Below are positions 26,191 through 34,507 of a stretch of DNA of 64,000 bases, one piece after another. How positions within the stretch are numbered: position 1 is the stretch's first letter; each line of letters opens with the position of its first letter. Both the position numbers and the translations under genes were made by a program. The DNA comes from Citreicella sp. C3M06. Its GTDB lineage: Bacteria > Pseudomonadota > Alphaproteobacteria > Rhodobacterales > Rhodobacteraceae. The notes under the pieces were generated by a model. It was not told the origin of the DNA and made no database searches. It saw nothing but the letters and a program-made list of their open reading frames with translations. The stretch is taken from positions 1 to 64,000 of the forward strand of contig NZ_JAHKQA010000021.1 in assembly GCF_018860705.1 (NCBI RefSeq), written 5' to 3'.

Positions 26191-27236
26191 TGTCCTTCCT
26201 TTCGCTGGATCAGCTGCGCAAATCCTTTGGGGCCACGCAGGTGGTCAAGAACTTCAACCTCGACATCGAGCAGGGCGAATTCGTCTCGCTGCTCGGGCCC
26301 TCGGGCTGCGGCAAGACCACGGTTCTGCGGATGATCGCGGGGTTCGAAAGCCCCTCGCATGGCGTCATCCGCATTGGCGATGCCGACGTGACCGCGCGGC
26401 GCCCCAACCAGCGCAATGTTGGCATGGTGTTTCAGGCCTACGCGCTGTTTCCCAACCTGACGGTGGCGCAGAACGTCGCCTTCGGCCTGAAGGTCAAGGG
26501 CGTGGGCAAGGCACAAAGCGCCGCGCGGGTGGCCGAGATGCTCTCGCTGGTCGGCCTTGGCGACTTCGGCAAGCGCTATCCGTTCCAGCTCTCGGGCGGG
26601 CAACAGCAGCGGGTGGCGCTGGCGCGGGCGCTGGCGGTGCAGCCGCAGGTCTTGCTGCTGGACGAGCCGCTCTCGGCGCTCGATGCCAAGATCCGCGTCA
26701 GCTTGCGGGAAGAAATCCGCGAGATCCAGCAGCGCCTTGGCATCACCACGGTCTTCGTCACCCATGATCAGGAAGAAGCCCTGAGCATGTCCGATCGCAT
26801 CGTCGTCATGCATGGCGGCATGGCGCAGCAGATCGGCGCCCCGCACGAGATCTACTCCAGCCCTGCCAATCGCTTCGTGGCGGAATTCGTCGGGCGGCTG
26901 AACGTGCTCGATGCCGAGGTCACCGATGCTGCGCAGGGGCACGTCAGCGTTGGCGGCATCGAAATACCGACCGGCAGGCCGCTGACGCCGGGCACTGTGC
27001 CGCTGGCGCTGCGCCCCGAGGCCATCAGCCTCGGCCCCGCGCCCGGCCACGATATCAGCTTCACCGGCACCGTGACCGAGGTGCAGTTTCTCGGCTCGGT
27101 GATCCGGGTCGGAACACATATGGGCGGCGCGCCTGTCTTGCTCGATACGTTCAACCGCACCGGGCGCCGCCCGCCGCAACTGGGCGAAAAGCTGGAGTTC
27201 AGCTTCAACTCAAAGGGCGTCATCCTTCTGGAATGA
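26190..27236 (+). CDS. ABC ATPase (PotA-like)
   Basis: This 348-aa importer ATPase has Walker A GPSGCGKT near residues 36-43, Q-loop VFQAYALFPNLTV, signature LSGGQQQRVALARAL near 133 and Walker B LLLDEPLSALD. A C-terminal TOBE domain (about 275-348) fits the spermidine/iron class. The start overlaps the permease stop (TGATG). The gene ends the four-gene operon and is followed by the hairpin-rich region at 27237-27379. Confidence 0.9.
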   Translation: MSFLSLDQLRKSFGATQVVKNFNLDIEQGEFVSLLGPSGCGKTTVLRMIAGFESPSHGVIRIGDADVTARRPNQRNVGMVFQAYALFPNLTVAQNVAFGLKVKGVGKAQSAARVAEMLSLVGLGDFGKRYPFQLSGGQQQRVALARALAVQPQVLLLDEPLSALDAKIRVSLREEIREIQQRLGITTVFVTHDQEEALSMSDRIVVMHGGMAQQIGAPHEIYSSPANRFVAEFVGRLNVLDAEVTDAAQGHVSVGGIEIPTGRPLTPGTVPLALRPEAISLGPAPGHDISFTGTVTEVQFLGSVIRVGTHMGGAPVLLDTFNRTGRRPPQLGEKLEFSFNSKGVILLE

Positions 27237-27283
27237 TCCCCCGCCCTTCATCTTGCCCGTTAAACTCCGGGGGGGCCGAAGGC

Positions 27284-27320
27284 GGGGGCAGCGCCCCCAC
27301 ATTTCTTCGCAAGAAGAAAT
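27284..27320. repeat. Double hairpin intergenic element
   Basis: GGGGGC-AGC-GCCCCC (27284-27298) is followed two bases later by ATTTCTTC-GCAA-GAAGAAAT (27301-27320), an 8-bp stem with a GNRA tetraloop. It lies between the convergent ABC ATPase and FMN reductase genes. The first hairpin recurs in longer form at 47461-47477. It could terminate both operons. Confidence 0.6.
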
Positions 27321-27379
27321 CCCTCGACGCATAACAATCCGCGGGTCGCCCGGGTCAGGGCACCGCGCGGATGTCGGCC

Positions 27380-27904
27380 TCAGCCCCGCGCCAACGTCAT
27401 CCCATGCGCCGCGCCAAGCAGGCGGAATTTCTCCCGCTCAACGAACTCTGCCGCCACGCTGTTCGGCCCGTCCAACAGGCTGCTCACCACGTAAAGCGAC
27501 GAGGTCGGCATCGACGCGCCAAGCTCCTGCAATACCGGGCGCAGGGTGAAATCGGGGGCCAGCGAATGCGCGTCCGAGCCGCCGGTGAACACCGGGATCA
27601 CCACTTGCCCGAACAGCTCGCCCGCCTTGAACTGGTCGAGAAAGCTTTTGAGCAAGCCGGTCATCGCGGCCTTGTAGGTCGGCGTTGCGATCACCACGAA
27701 ATCCGCGCCCAGCACCTGCGCCTTCAGTGCAGCCACATCCGGGTCGCCCCAGCCGAACAGCTTGGGCGCAACCGGTGCCAGCTCCAGCACCTCGGCAGGG
27801 GCCTCCTTGTCCAGCAGCCCGGCCAGCGCCGCGCCAAGATCCAGCGCCAGCTGGCTGGTGCGCCCCCCCGCAGAGGGGTTTCCAGAGATCAGTACAATGC
27901 TCAT
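27380..27904 (-). CDS. NADPH-dependent FMN reductase (SsuE-like)
   Basis: This 174-aa flavodoxin-fold reductase has N-terminal VLISGNPSAGGRTSQLA (phosphate-binding loop), the VVIATPTYKAAMTGLLKSFLDQF core at about 70-92 typical of FMN reductases, and PVFTGGSDAHSLAPDFTLRPVL. In two-component systems it supplies reduced FMN to the partner monooxygenase, which is the next gene upstream, two bases away. It is the last gene of the sulfonate-type operon. Confidence 0.88.
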   Translation of the reverse strand: MSIVLISGNPSAGGRTSQLALDLGAALAGLLDKEAPAEVLELAPVAPKLFGWGDPDVAALKAQVLGADFVVIATPTYKAAMTGLLKSFLDQFKAGELFGQVVIPVFTGGSDAHSLAPDFTLRPVLQELGASMPTSSLYVVSSLLDGPNSVAAEFVEREKFRLLGAAHGMTLARG

Positions 27905-27906
27905 GA

Positions 27907-29220
27907 TCAGAAATCCGTCAGGTTGTCGCGCAAAAGCTGGTGGGTGTATTCGGTCCGCACTAGCCCGCGGCGTTGCAGTTCGGGCACCAGCCCGTCGGCG
28001 ATTTCCACCAGATAGCGTCGTCCGACCCGCAGCACCGGGGTGGTGATCAGGAAGCCGTCGCCGCCAACCTCGGCCATGGCTTCGCCCATCTTGTCGGCCA
28101 CCGAAGCCGGCGTGCCGATCAGCTCCAGCGAGGACACAAGCCCACCGCCCTGCGCCGCTGCCAGCTCGCGCAGCGTCTTGCCGCTGCCCCATTGCTGGAA
28201 CTTGTCCAGCGTGCCGCTTTCACCATTGGTTTCCAGCTTTTCCGGCAGCGGCTGGTCCAGATCGTATTGCGAGAAATCGATCTCGGTGATCGCGGAAATC
28301 GACGCCAGCACATCGTTGCAGAAATGGTCCGAGGTGGTCTCGCGGACGTATTTCGCCTGCGCGTCCTCTTCGGTTTCGCCAAGGGTCGGGGTGATGCAGA
28401 AGAACACCTTGATCTCGTCGGGGTCGCGCCCCAGCGCAGAGGCGCGCGCGCGAATGTCATCGCGGAACGCCTTCATCCCCTCGACCCCGTTGGCCACCGA
28501 CACGATCGCATCGGCGTGCTGCGCTGCGAAATCGCGCCCGCGCGGCGAGGCACCGGCCTGCACATAGACCGGGCGATGCTGCGGCGAAGGCACGGTGTTG
28601 AGCGGCCCGCGCACCTTGTAATACTTGCCCTCGTGATCGATGGTCCGCACCTTCGAGGAATCTGCATAAACGCCGTTTTCGCGATCCAGCACCACCGCAT
28701 CGGCATCCCAGCTGTCGAACAGCTTGTTCACCACGTCGATGTATTCATCCGCCATTTCATAGCGCTGTTCGCGGGGGGGCAGCTTGTCCATGCCGAAATT
28801 CTGCGCCGCCAGATCCTCAGCCGAGGTCACGACGTTCCAGCCGAACCGCCCCTTGGTCAGGCTGTCGATGGTCGAAGACAGCCGCGCCAACATGAACGGC
28901 GGGTAGGCCAGCGTCGACATGGTGGCGACCACGCCGATCTTGGATGTCGCCATGCCCATCGCCACCGCCAGCGGCGCGGGGTCATGTTTCGGGGCCATCA
29001 TGCCATTGGCCAGCGAATACTTGCGGTCGGAGCCAAAGGTCTCGGGCACCATCAGCTTGTCTTCGATCATCAGGAAATCGAAACAGGCGCGTTCCAGCGT
29101 CTGCGCCATTTCCACGTAGAACTGCCCGTCCCACGGATAGCCGCCCTGCCCAAACGGCGCGCGCCACTCATCCGGGGTGAAGTTCATGAACCATGCGAGG
29201 TGAAAGCGTTTGTCGGTCAT
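27907..29220 (-). CDS. LLM-class flavin monooxygenase (NtaA/SnaA/DszA family)
   Basis: This 437-aa luciferase-like monooxygenase uses reduced FMN and oxygen. Visible family features are the start FHLAWFMNFTPDEWRAPFG, SLTKGRFGWNVVTS near 125-137, and PVYVQAGASPRGRDFAAQHADAIVS near 220-245. The family acts on nitrilotriacetate, sulfones, methyl sulfides and similar compounds; which one is unknown here. Its pairing with an FMN reductase and a taurine-type ABC importer in one operon points to scavenging of a sulfur- or nitrogen-containing organic compound. Confidence 0.9.
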   Translation of the reverse strand: MTDKRFHLAWFMNFTPDEWRAPFGQGGYPWDGQFYVEMAQTLERACFDFLMIEDKLMVPETFGSDRKYSLANGMMAPKHDPAPLAVAMGMATSKIGVVATMSTLAYPPFMLARLSSTIDSLTKGRFGWNVVTSAEDLAAQNFGMDKLPPREQRYEMADEYIDVVNKLFDSWDADAVVLDRENGVYADSSKVRTIDHEGKYYKVRGPLNTVPSPQHRPVYVQAGASPRGRDFAAQHADAIVSVANGVEGMKAFRDDIRARASALGRDPDEIKVFFCITPTLGETEEDAQAKYVRETTSDHFCNDVLASISAITEIDFSQYDLDQPLPEKLETNGESGTLDKFQQWGSGKTLRELAAAQGGGLVSSLELIGTPASVADKMGEAMAEVGGDGFLITTPVLRVGRRYLVEIADGLVPELQRRGLVRTEYTHQLLRDNLTDF

Positions 29221-29239
29221 TTGAGCCTTCCTTCAGGAG

Positions 29240-29992
29240 TCAGCCAGCGGCGCGGGCAAGTTGCCGCGCGAGCCGGGGTTTTGCGTCGAAATCGGATGTG
29301 ATGATCGACCCGTAGCGATGCGGCGCGTGCGGATCGTGCCGCCGCTTGTCCACCGCGATCACACGGGTGCCAAGGTGGAACGCCTCGGACAGGTCATGGG
29401 TGATCATCACCACGGTCATCTGGTGTTCGCTCCACAGCTCAAGCACCAGCTTGTGCATGGCGCGGCGCGTGCCGGGGTCAAGCGCGCCGAACGGCTCGTC
29501 AAGCAGCAGCACCTTGGGGTTCATCATCAGCGCCTGCGCGATGGCAAGGCGCTGTTGCTGCCCGCCCGAAAGCTGCGCGGGGTACAACGCCGCGTGCCCG
29601 CCAAGGCCGACCCGGTCCAGCATGTCCTGCGCGCGCGCCTTCAGCAGCTGACGTGCCTTGCCGAACAGCCGCCCGGTAAAGGGGGCCGCCTGCCATTCCG
29701 GCCCGGTCATCACATTGCCGATCACCGTGCGATGGGGCAGCACCGAATAGCGCTGAAACACCACGCCCCGGTCCGGCATCGGCTCTGGCGCGATGGGCGC
29801 GCCGTCGATCAGGATGCGGCCCGAACTCGGCGCTTCCTGACTGAGCAGCATCCGCAGCAGCGTTGTCTTGCCCGCGCCGGACGGGCCGACCACGGCAAGG
29901 AATTCATTGTCCTCGATCGTCAGCGACAGGTTCTCAAGCACGATGGTGTCGCCATAATGCTTCGAGACGTTCTCGAATTCGATGAGCGCCAT
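29240..29992 (-). CDS. ABC ATPase (taurine/sulfonate type)
   Basis: This 250-aa ATPase is of the SsuB/TauB class: Walker A GPSGAGKT near residues 37-44, Q-loop VFQRYSVLPHRTV, signature LSGGQQQRLAIAQAL and Walker B LLLDEPFGALD. The C-terminal part lacks a TOBE domain, as expected for this class. ATG at 29992 is one base from the permease stop (29994), so they are coupled. Confidence 0.88.
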   Translation of the reverse strand: MALIEFENVSKHYGDTIVLENLSLTIEDNEFLAVVGPSGAGKTTLLRMLLSQEAPSSGRILIDGAPIAPEPMPDRGVVFQRYSVLPHRTVIGNVMTGPEWQAAPFTGRLFGKARQLLKARAQDMLDRVGLGGHAALYPAQLSGGQQQRLAIAQALMMNPKVLLLDEPFGALDPGTRRAMHKLVLELWSEHQMTVVMITHDLSEAFHLGTRVIAVDKRRHDPHAPHRYGSIITSDFDAKPRLARQLARAAG

Positions 29993-29993
29993 G

Positions 29994-30809
29994 TCAGCCG
30001 CCCTCCTTGAAACGTGTCCATGGAATGGCGTCATGGGTGCGGCGCAGCGCGTAATCCATCGCAAAGGCCAGCAGGGTGATCCACAGCACGTAGGGCAGGA
30101 TCACATCCATCGCGAGATAGCGGCGCACAAGAAAGATGCGATAGCCAAGCCCCGCCTCGGCGGTGATCGCCTCGGCGGCGATGACGAACAGCCATGCCGC
30201 GCCCAGCGACAGGCGCACCGAGGAAATCAGCCGCGGGAACACCTGCGGCAGCACCAGCCCAAGGATCATCTGCCAGCTTGATGCGCCCAGCGTCTGCGCC
30301 TTGACGATTTGCTCGCGCGGGATCTCGGCCACCCGCAACATCACGTCGCGGATGATGAAGGGCGCGATGCCGAACACGATCAGCACGGTTTTCGACAGCT
30401 CGCCAAGCCCAAACAGGATGAACAGGATCGGCAGCACCGCCAGCGGCGGGATCAGCGAAAACGCGGCAAAGAACGGCTCGAACAGCGCGCGCAGAAACGG
30501 GATGAACCCGACCAGCACGCCGATCACCAGCCCGATGAGGGCGGAAATCCCAAGGCCCACGCCAAGCCGCGCAAGGCTGGCCCATGTGTCGGCCCAGAAC
30601 AGCCGGGTGCCGGTGGCCCGGTCGATATCGAACATCAGCCGCGACATGGCCGAGGTAAAGGCGTTCAGCCCCGGCATCAGCTTGTCGGGCCCGTCAGCGC
30701 CGCGCGCGTCGGCGGCAAACGCATAGATGGCAATAGCCAGAATGAAAGGCAGCGCGCCCATCAGGATCTTCATCCTGCGGGACGGGTGCCGGTTGATCAC
30801 GCGGCGCAT
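29994..30809 (-). CDS. ABC permease (taurine/sulfonate type)
   Basis: This 271-aa inner-membrane permease has about six helices and an EAA loop REQIVKAQTLGASSWQMILGLVLPQ near residues 156-180. Start at 30809 is chosen because AAGGA lies six bases upstream; an in-frame TTG five codons earlier is less likely. A hairpin separates it from the upstream binding-protein gene. Confidence 0.88.
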   Translation of the reverse strand: MRRVINRHPSRRMKILMGALPFILAIAIYAFAADARGADGPDKLMPGLNAFTSAMSRLMFDIDRATGTRLFWADTWASLARLGVGLGISALIGLVIGVLVGFIPFLRALFEPFFAAFSLIPPLAVLPILFILFGLGELSKTVLIVFGIAPFIIRDVMLRVAEIPREQIVKAQTLGASSWQMILGLVLPQVFPRLISSVRLSLGAAWLFVIAAEAITAEAGLGYRIFLVRRYLAMDVILPYVLWITLLAFAMDYALRRTHDAIPWTRFKEGG

Positions 30810-30825
30810 GGCATGTCCTTGCAAG

Positions 30826-30849
30826 GGGCGCCCCTGTCTCAGGGCGCCC
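30826..30849 (-). terminator. Intercistronic hairpin after the taurine-type binding-protein gene
   Basis: GGGCGCCC occurs at 30826-30833 and again at 30842-30849. The word is its own complement, so the copies can form an 8-bp stem with an 8-base loop. It fills the spacer between binding protein and permease, as in the first ABC operon. Confidence 0.5.
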
Positions 30850-30856
30850 GTAGGGG

Positions 30857-31927
30857 TCAGATGTCGCCTGCGGCGGCCATCTCGGCGAAGCTGGCGTCAA
30901 AGCGCAGCTTGACGTTGCCCGGATCGCCCAGCGTGGTGCCGCCAACCTCGATGCCGATCTCGTCGACCGATGCCGCGCCCGCGCCGAACAGCCCTTCGTC
31001 AAAGCTGAAGGTGCGCACCTTGTCCATGATCTCCACCGAGCTGTCGGCGCTCAGGAACGCCGCCGCATCGCCGGGGGTGTAGAAGAAATGCGTCTGGTCG
31101 GCCTGTCCGGCAAAGCCTGCAAGGTCTGTGCCCATGGCCGATGCCATGATCTCGTGCATCGGGCCATCCTTGGCCTCTTCGCCCTGCATCACCGCCATCG
31201 CCTCGTACCATGCGCCGGTGACGGCCTTGCCGAATTCCGGGTGCTCGGCCAGCGTGTCGGTGCGGGCGATGAACACGTCCATGATCTCGCCGGGGATCTG
31301 CGAGCTGTCGAACAGCACCTTGCTCTCGGGCACCTGATCCAGCATCTCGGCCACGATGGGGTTCCAGCTGGCGGCGTGGTTCATGCTGTCCTGGGTGATG
31401 AAGGCCGCGCCGATTTCGGCGTCCGAGATGTTGACGGTCTTGACCCGCCACGGCTCGTCGATGCCGGCCTCGGCCAGCGCGCGGTTCAGCAGGTAATGCG
31501 ACACCGAATATTGTAGCAGGTAGACCTCGTCATCGAGCAACGCCTCGACGCTGTCGACCGAGCGCGACAGCAGCGCGTCGTTGCCGTCGGAATAATCCGT
31601 CACCAGAAAGATCGAGGTGTCGACCCCGCCCGCCGCCGGCATGGTCAGCGCGTCCATCCCGGCCACCGCGACCGCATCAAGATCGCCCGCGATGAACTGG
31701 TTGATCGAGCCGACGTAATCGTTGATCTGAATGAGCTCGACGTCGATGCCGTATTTCTCGCCCCATGCGTCCATCAACCCTTCGGCCTTCATGTAGGCCA
31801 GCGGCATGAAACCGACATAGACCACGTACCCCACTTTGAAGGTTGGTTTGTCTTGCGCAGCGGCAGGCGATGTAAAGGCGATGGCCGCGGCGGTGCCGAG
31901 CAGGGCAAGGGTCGTGGGAAAGCGCAT
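30857..31927 (-). CDS. ABC solute-binding protein (taurine/nitrate type)
   Basis: This 356-aa periplasmic binding protein has a signal peptide (about residues 1-26, ending SPAAAQ-D). The opening FKVGYVVYVGFMPLAYMKAEGLMD and the DYVGSINQFIAGDLDAVAVAGMDAL segment are typical of the SsuA/TauA/NrtA group. Start is the ATG at 31927 with GAGGA about ten bases upstream. It is the first gene of the operon, divergent from the TetR regulator. Ligand unknown. Confidence 0.85.
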   Translation of the reverse strand: MRFPTTLALLGTAAAIAFTSPAAAQDKPTFKVGYVVYVGFMPLAYMKAEGLMDAWGEKYGIDVELIQINDYVGSINQFIAGDLDAVAVAGMDALTMPAAGGVDTSIFLVTDYSDGNDALLSRSVDSVEALLDDEVYLLQYSVSHYLLNRALAEAGIDEPWRVKTVNISDAEIGAAFITQDSMNHAASWNPIVAEMLDQVPESKVLFDSSQIPGEIMDVFIARTDTLAEHPEFGKAVTGAWYEAMAVMQGEEAKDGPMHEIMASAMGTDLAGFAGQADQTHFFYTPGDAAAFLSADSSVEIMDKVRTFSFDEGLFGAGAASVDEIGIEVGGTTLGDPGNVKLRFDASFAEMAAAGDI

Positions 31928-31971
31928 GGGCAAGGGTCCTCGGGAAGCTGTTCGCGTTAACTCATCGCCCT

Positions 31972-31989
31972 ACTGAGCGAGCGCTTAGT
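31972..31989. promoter_or_regulatory. Candidate TetR operator
   Basis: ACTGAGCGAGCGCTTAGT is an 18-base imperfect palindrome (7 of 9 pairs) in the 142-base divergent region between the binding-protein gene and the TetR gene. Size and symmetry fit a TetR-type operator controlling both promoters. Confidence 0.55.
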
Positions 31990-32069
31990 TGCGAAATCAA
32001 GCTTTTCCCGCACATCTTTTTGCTGTTACCAATCGTTTGATCAGTAATGCAGCAAGAGAGGCCCCGATC

Positions 32070-32675
32070 ATGGCGAAAGCCGCCAAGCGCCAGCGCATGG
32101 ACCCCACCGCGCGCCGGGTGCAGATTCTCGAGGCAATGCTGGCGCTCTGCGAAAAACAGCATTTCGCGGCGATCCCGATGCGGCGGCTGGCCGCTGAATG
32201 CGGGGTCAACATGGCGCTGCTCTATCATTACTTCGACAGCAAGGAGGCGCTGGTGCTGGCTGCCCTGCGCCACGCCATCGACGATTTCATCGTGCAGTTC
32301 GAGGATCTGCCGGTTGATCCTGACGCACCGCTGGGCGCGGCGGATGCGTGGTTCGAGGCCAATATCGAGACCGCGCCGCGCCTTGTGCGCATGGTCAAGC
32401 TGATGAACGATTTCGCCTCGGACGGGCACCGCGATCCCAAGGCCTCGGCCATGGTCGATGAATTCTACGCCCGCGAGCGCGACACCCTGTGCGCCGCGAT
32501 CCGCACGGGCATTGCGCAGGGGCGGTTCCGGGCGCTGGATGCGGATCGCACCGCGTGGCTGACCTCGATCGCCATCGACGGCATCTTCTTTGGCGGCCCG
32601 GCGCGCAACGATTACGATTTCGCCGGAAATCTGCGGGCGTTGCGCGCGCAGCTGCTCGAGTCGCTGGCGCCTTAG
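32070..32675 (+). CDS. TetR-family regulator
   Basis: This 201-aa regulator has an N-terminal HTH (about residues 12-58: RRVQILEAMLALCEK...MRRLAAECGVNMALLYHYFDSKEAL). The C-terminal ligand domain resembles TetR_C families with IDGIFFGGPARNDYDF. The start at 32070 is preceded by GAGAGG; the frame is open further upstream. It probably represses the divergent monooxygenase/ABC operon. Its stop overlaps the convergent phosphoribosyltransferase stop within a hairpin. Confidence 0.85.
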   Translation: MAKAAKRQRMDPTARRVQILEAMLALCEKQHFAAIPMRRLAAECGVNMALLYHYFDSKEALVLAALRHAIDDFIVQFEDLPVDPDAPLGAADAWFEANIETAPRLVRMVKLMNDFASDGHRDPKASAMVDEFYARERDTLCAAIRTGIAQGRFRALDADRTAWLTSIAIDGIFFGGPARNDYDFAGNLRALRAQLLESLAP

Positions 32676-32682
32676 CGCCAGC
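32663..32682. terminator. Hairpin over convergent stop codons
   Basis: GCTGGCGC (32663-32670) pairs with GCGCCAGC (32675-32682) around loop CTTA. The TetR stop and the opposite-strand stop both lie inside it. There is no T-tract. Confidence 0.45.
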
Positions 32683-33313
32683 CTTGCGGTGTTTCGCTCA
32701 GCAGGGGCGTGTCGAACACGCCTTCCAGCGGTGGGCCTTGCAAATCGCGCCAGCGCTCGGTCTGGCGCATCGCGACGCCCATGACCACGGGCGTGCAGCC
32801 GACGCCCTGCAACAGCGCCAGCCCTGCCGTCAGCGATGCGCCGGAACTGGCCACATCGTCGATCAGCGCCACCCGGCGGCGTTCCAGCAGCGGCACCATG
32901 CGCGGATCGAGATACAGCCGCTTGTCGGCCCCCGGCGAGGTGATCGAGCGCATCGGCACCGACAGCGCCTCGTCGTACCAGAATTTGCGCGATGTCCCGA
33001 GCGGCAGCATGCGCGCATGCCCAAGCCGCGCCGCCACCTGCCGCGCAAGGCCCAGCCCCAGCGTCGGCAGGCCGATGACCACCTCGGGCTCATAGGGGCG
33101 CAGGCGGGTGGCAAGCTGTTCGGCCAGCGTTTCCTCGACCTCGAAACTCGCCTGATTGAGGATCAGCGAGGCGATGCCCTTGCCCTCGCCAAGCGCCCGG
33201 ATCGGTAGCCAGAGCAAGCGCCCGTCGGGCATCTGTGCAGGATAACGATCGTGCCAAGGCGATGAGGGGGCAGGGCCGGGCGCAAACTCCTGCCAGAAGT
33301 GATGGGACAACAT
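32672..33313 (-). CDS. Phosphoribosyltransferase-family protein
   Basis: This 213-aa protein has the type I phosphoribosyltransferase PRPP-binding motif VALIDDVASSGAS near residues 147-160, with LILNQASFEVEETLAEQLATRL before it and IGLPTLGLGLARQVAARLGH near 80-100. The substrate base is not evident. The start at 33313 is set by the onset of similarity (MLSHHFWQEFAPG); the frame is open far upstream but runs antisense to the M20 gene. It is divergent from that gene. A nucleobase salvage role would fit the neighbouring purine genes but is inference. Confidence 0.75.
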   Translation of the reverse strand: MLSHHFWQEFAPGPAPSSPWHDRYPAQMPDGRLLWLPIRALGEGKGIASLILNQASFEVEETLAEQLATRLRPYEPEVVIGLPTLGLGLARQVAARLGHARMLPLGTSRKFWYDEALSVPMRSITSPGADKRLYLDPRMVPLLERRRVALIDDVASSGASLTAGLALLQGVGCTPVVMGVAMRQTERWRDLQGPPLEGVFDTPLLSETPQGWR

Positions 33314-33349
33314 GTTTTCGACTTTCCGCTTTAGTCTCCGGGGCGTAGC

Positions 33350-34507
33350 ATGGCCGGCATGACAAAGCACCCCGATTTTGACCTCCCCGCCCTTGTCGCG
33401 CTGCGGCGCGATCTGCACGCCCACCCGGAACTGGGTTTCGAAGAACATCGCACCGCCGCGCTGGTCGCGGAGCGGCTGCGCGCGCTGGGCCTTGAGGTGA
33501 CAACCGGCATCGCGGGCACCGGCGTTGTCGGCACGCTGCGCGGCACCGGGCGCGCCATCGGTCTGCGCGCTGACATGGATGCGCTGGCGATGCCGGAAAG
33601 CTCGGGCAAGCCATGGGCTTCGACCGTGCCGGGGCAGATGCATGCCTGCGGTCATGACGGGCACACCAGCATGTTGCTTGGCGCGGCCGAGGTTCTGGCC
33701 GCCGCGCCTCCGGGCATCACGGTGCATTTCATCTTTCAGCCCGCCGAAGAGGGGCGCGGCGGCGCCAAGGCCATGGTCGAGGCCGGGCTGTTCCAGCAAT
33801 TCCCCTGCGACATGGTCTTTGGCCTGCACAACATGCCGGGGCTGGCCTGCGATGAAATGGCGGTGGTGCCGGGGCCGCAGCTGGCCAGTTCCGACAGCTG
33901 GACGCTGACCCTGCGCGGCGAAGGAACGCATGGGGCCAAGCCGCATCTGGGCCGCGATCCGATCCCGGCGGCGGGGATGTTCCTTGCGGGGCTGCAAACG
34001 GTGACCGGGCGCATCGTCGATCCGCTGCAACCGGCGGTGGTCAGCGCCTGTTCGCTGCGCGCTGGCGATCCCAAGGCGCTCAACGTGATCCCCGATGTGG
34101 TCGAGATCGGCGGCACCGCGCGCGCCTATACGCCGCAGGTGCGCGATCAGCTCGAAGAGGGCATCGGCCGACTGGCCCACGGCATCGCGGCGGCGCAGGG
34201 GCTGGAGGCCGAGTTTACCTTCATCCGGCGCATTCCGCCGGTGGTGAACGAGGCGTCGGCGACGCAGGTGGCGCTGGCCGCCGCACGGCGGGCGCTGCCG
34301 AAGGTGCGCACCGAATTCCCGCCGTCGACCGCTGGCGACGATTTCGCCTTTTTCGCGGGCGAAGCGCCGGGCTGCTATGTCTGGCTTGGCAATGGCCCGG
34401 CGCAGGATGGCGCGCTGCATCACAACACCGGCTATGATTTCAACGACGCCGCCCTGCCGTCGGGCGTTGCCTTCTGGGTGGCGCTGGCTAGAGAAGCGGC
34501 GTCGTAA
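33350..34507 (+). CDS. M20-family amidohydrolase (hippurate hydrolase-like)
   Basis: This 385-aa zinc/manganese peptidase-family amidohydrolase has the start RRDLHAHPELGFEEHRTAALVAERL, LRADMDALAM near 70, the metal motif HACGHDGHTSMLLGAA near 98-113, and QPAEEGRGGAKAM near 127-139. Such enzymes remove acyl groups from amino acids. Start could be 33350 or the ATG at 33359; neither has a strong ribosome site. The 3' end overlaps the convergent adenine deaminase gene by 20 bases. Confidence 0.9.
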   Translation: MAGMTKHPDFDLPALVALRRDLHAHPELGFEEHRTAALVAERLRALGLEVTTGIAGTGVVGTLRGTGRAIGLRADMDALAMPESSGKPWASTVPGQMHACGHDGHTSMLLGAAEVLAAAPPGITVHFIFQPAEEGRGGAKAMVEAGLFQQFPCDMVFGLHNMPGLACDEMAVVPGPQLASSDSWTLTLRGEGTHGAKPHLGRDPIPAAGMFLAGLQTVTGRIVDPLQPAVVSACSLRAGDPKALNVIPDVVEIGGTARAYTPQVRDQLEEGIGRLAHGIAAAQGLEAEFTFIRRIPPVVNEASATQVALAAARRALPKVRTEFPPSTAGDDFAFFAGEAPGCYVWLGNGPAQDGALHHNTGYDFNDAALPSGVAFWVALAREAAS

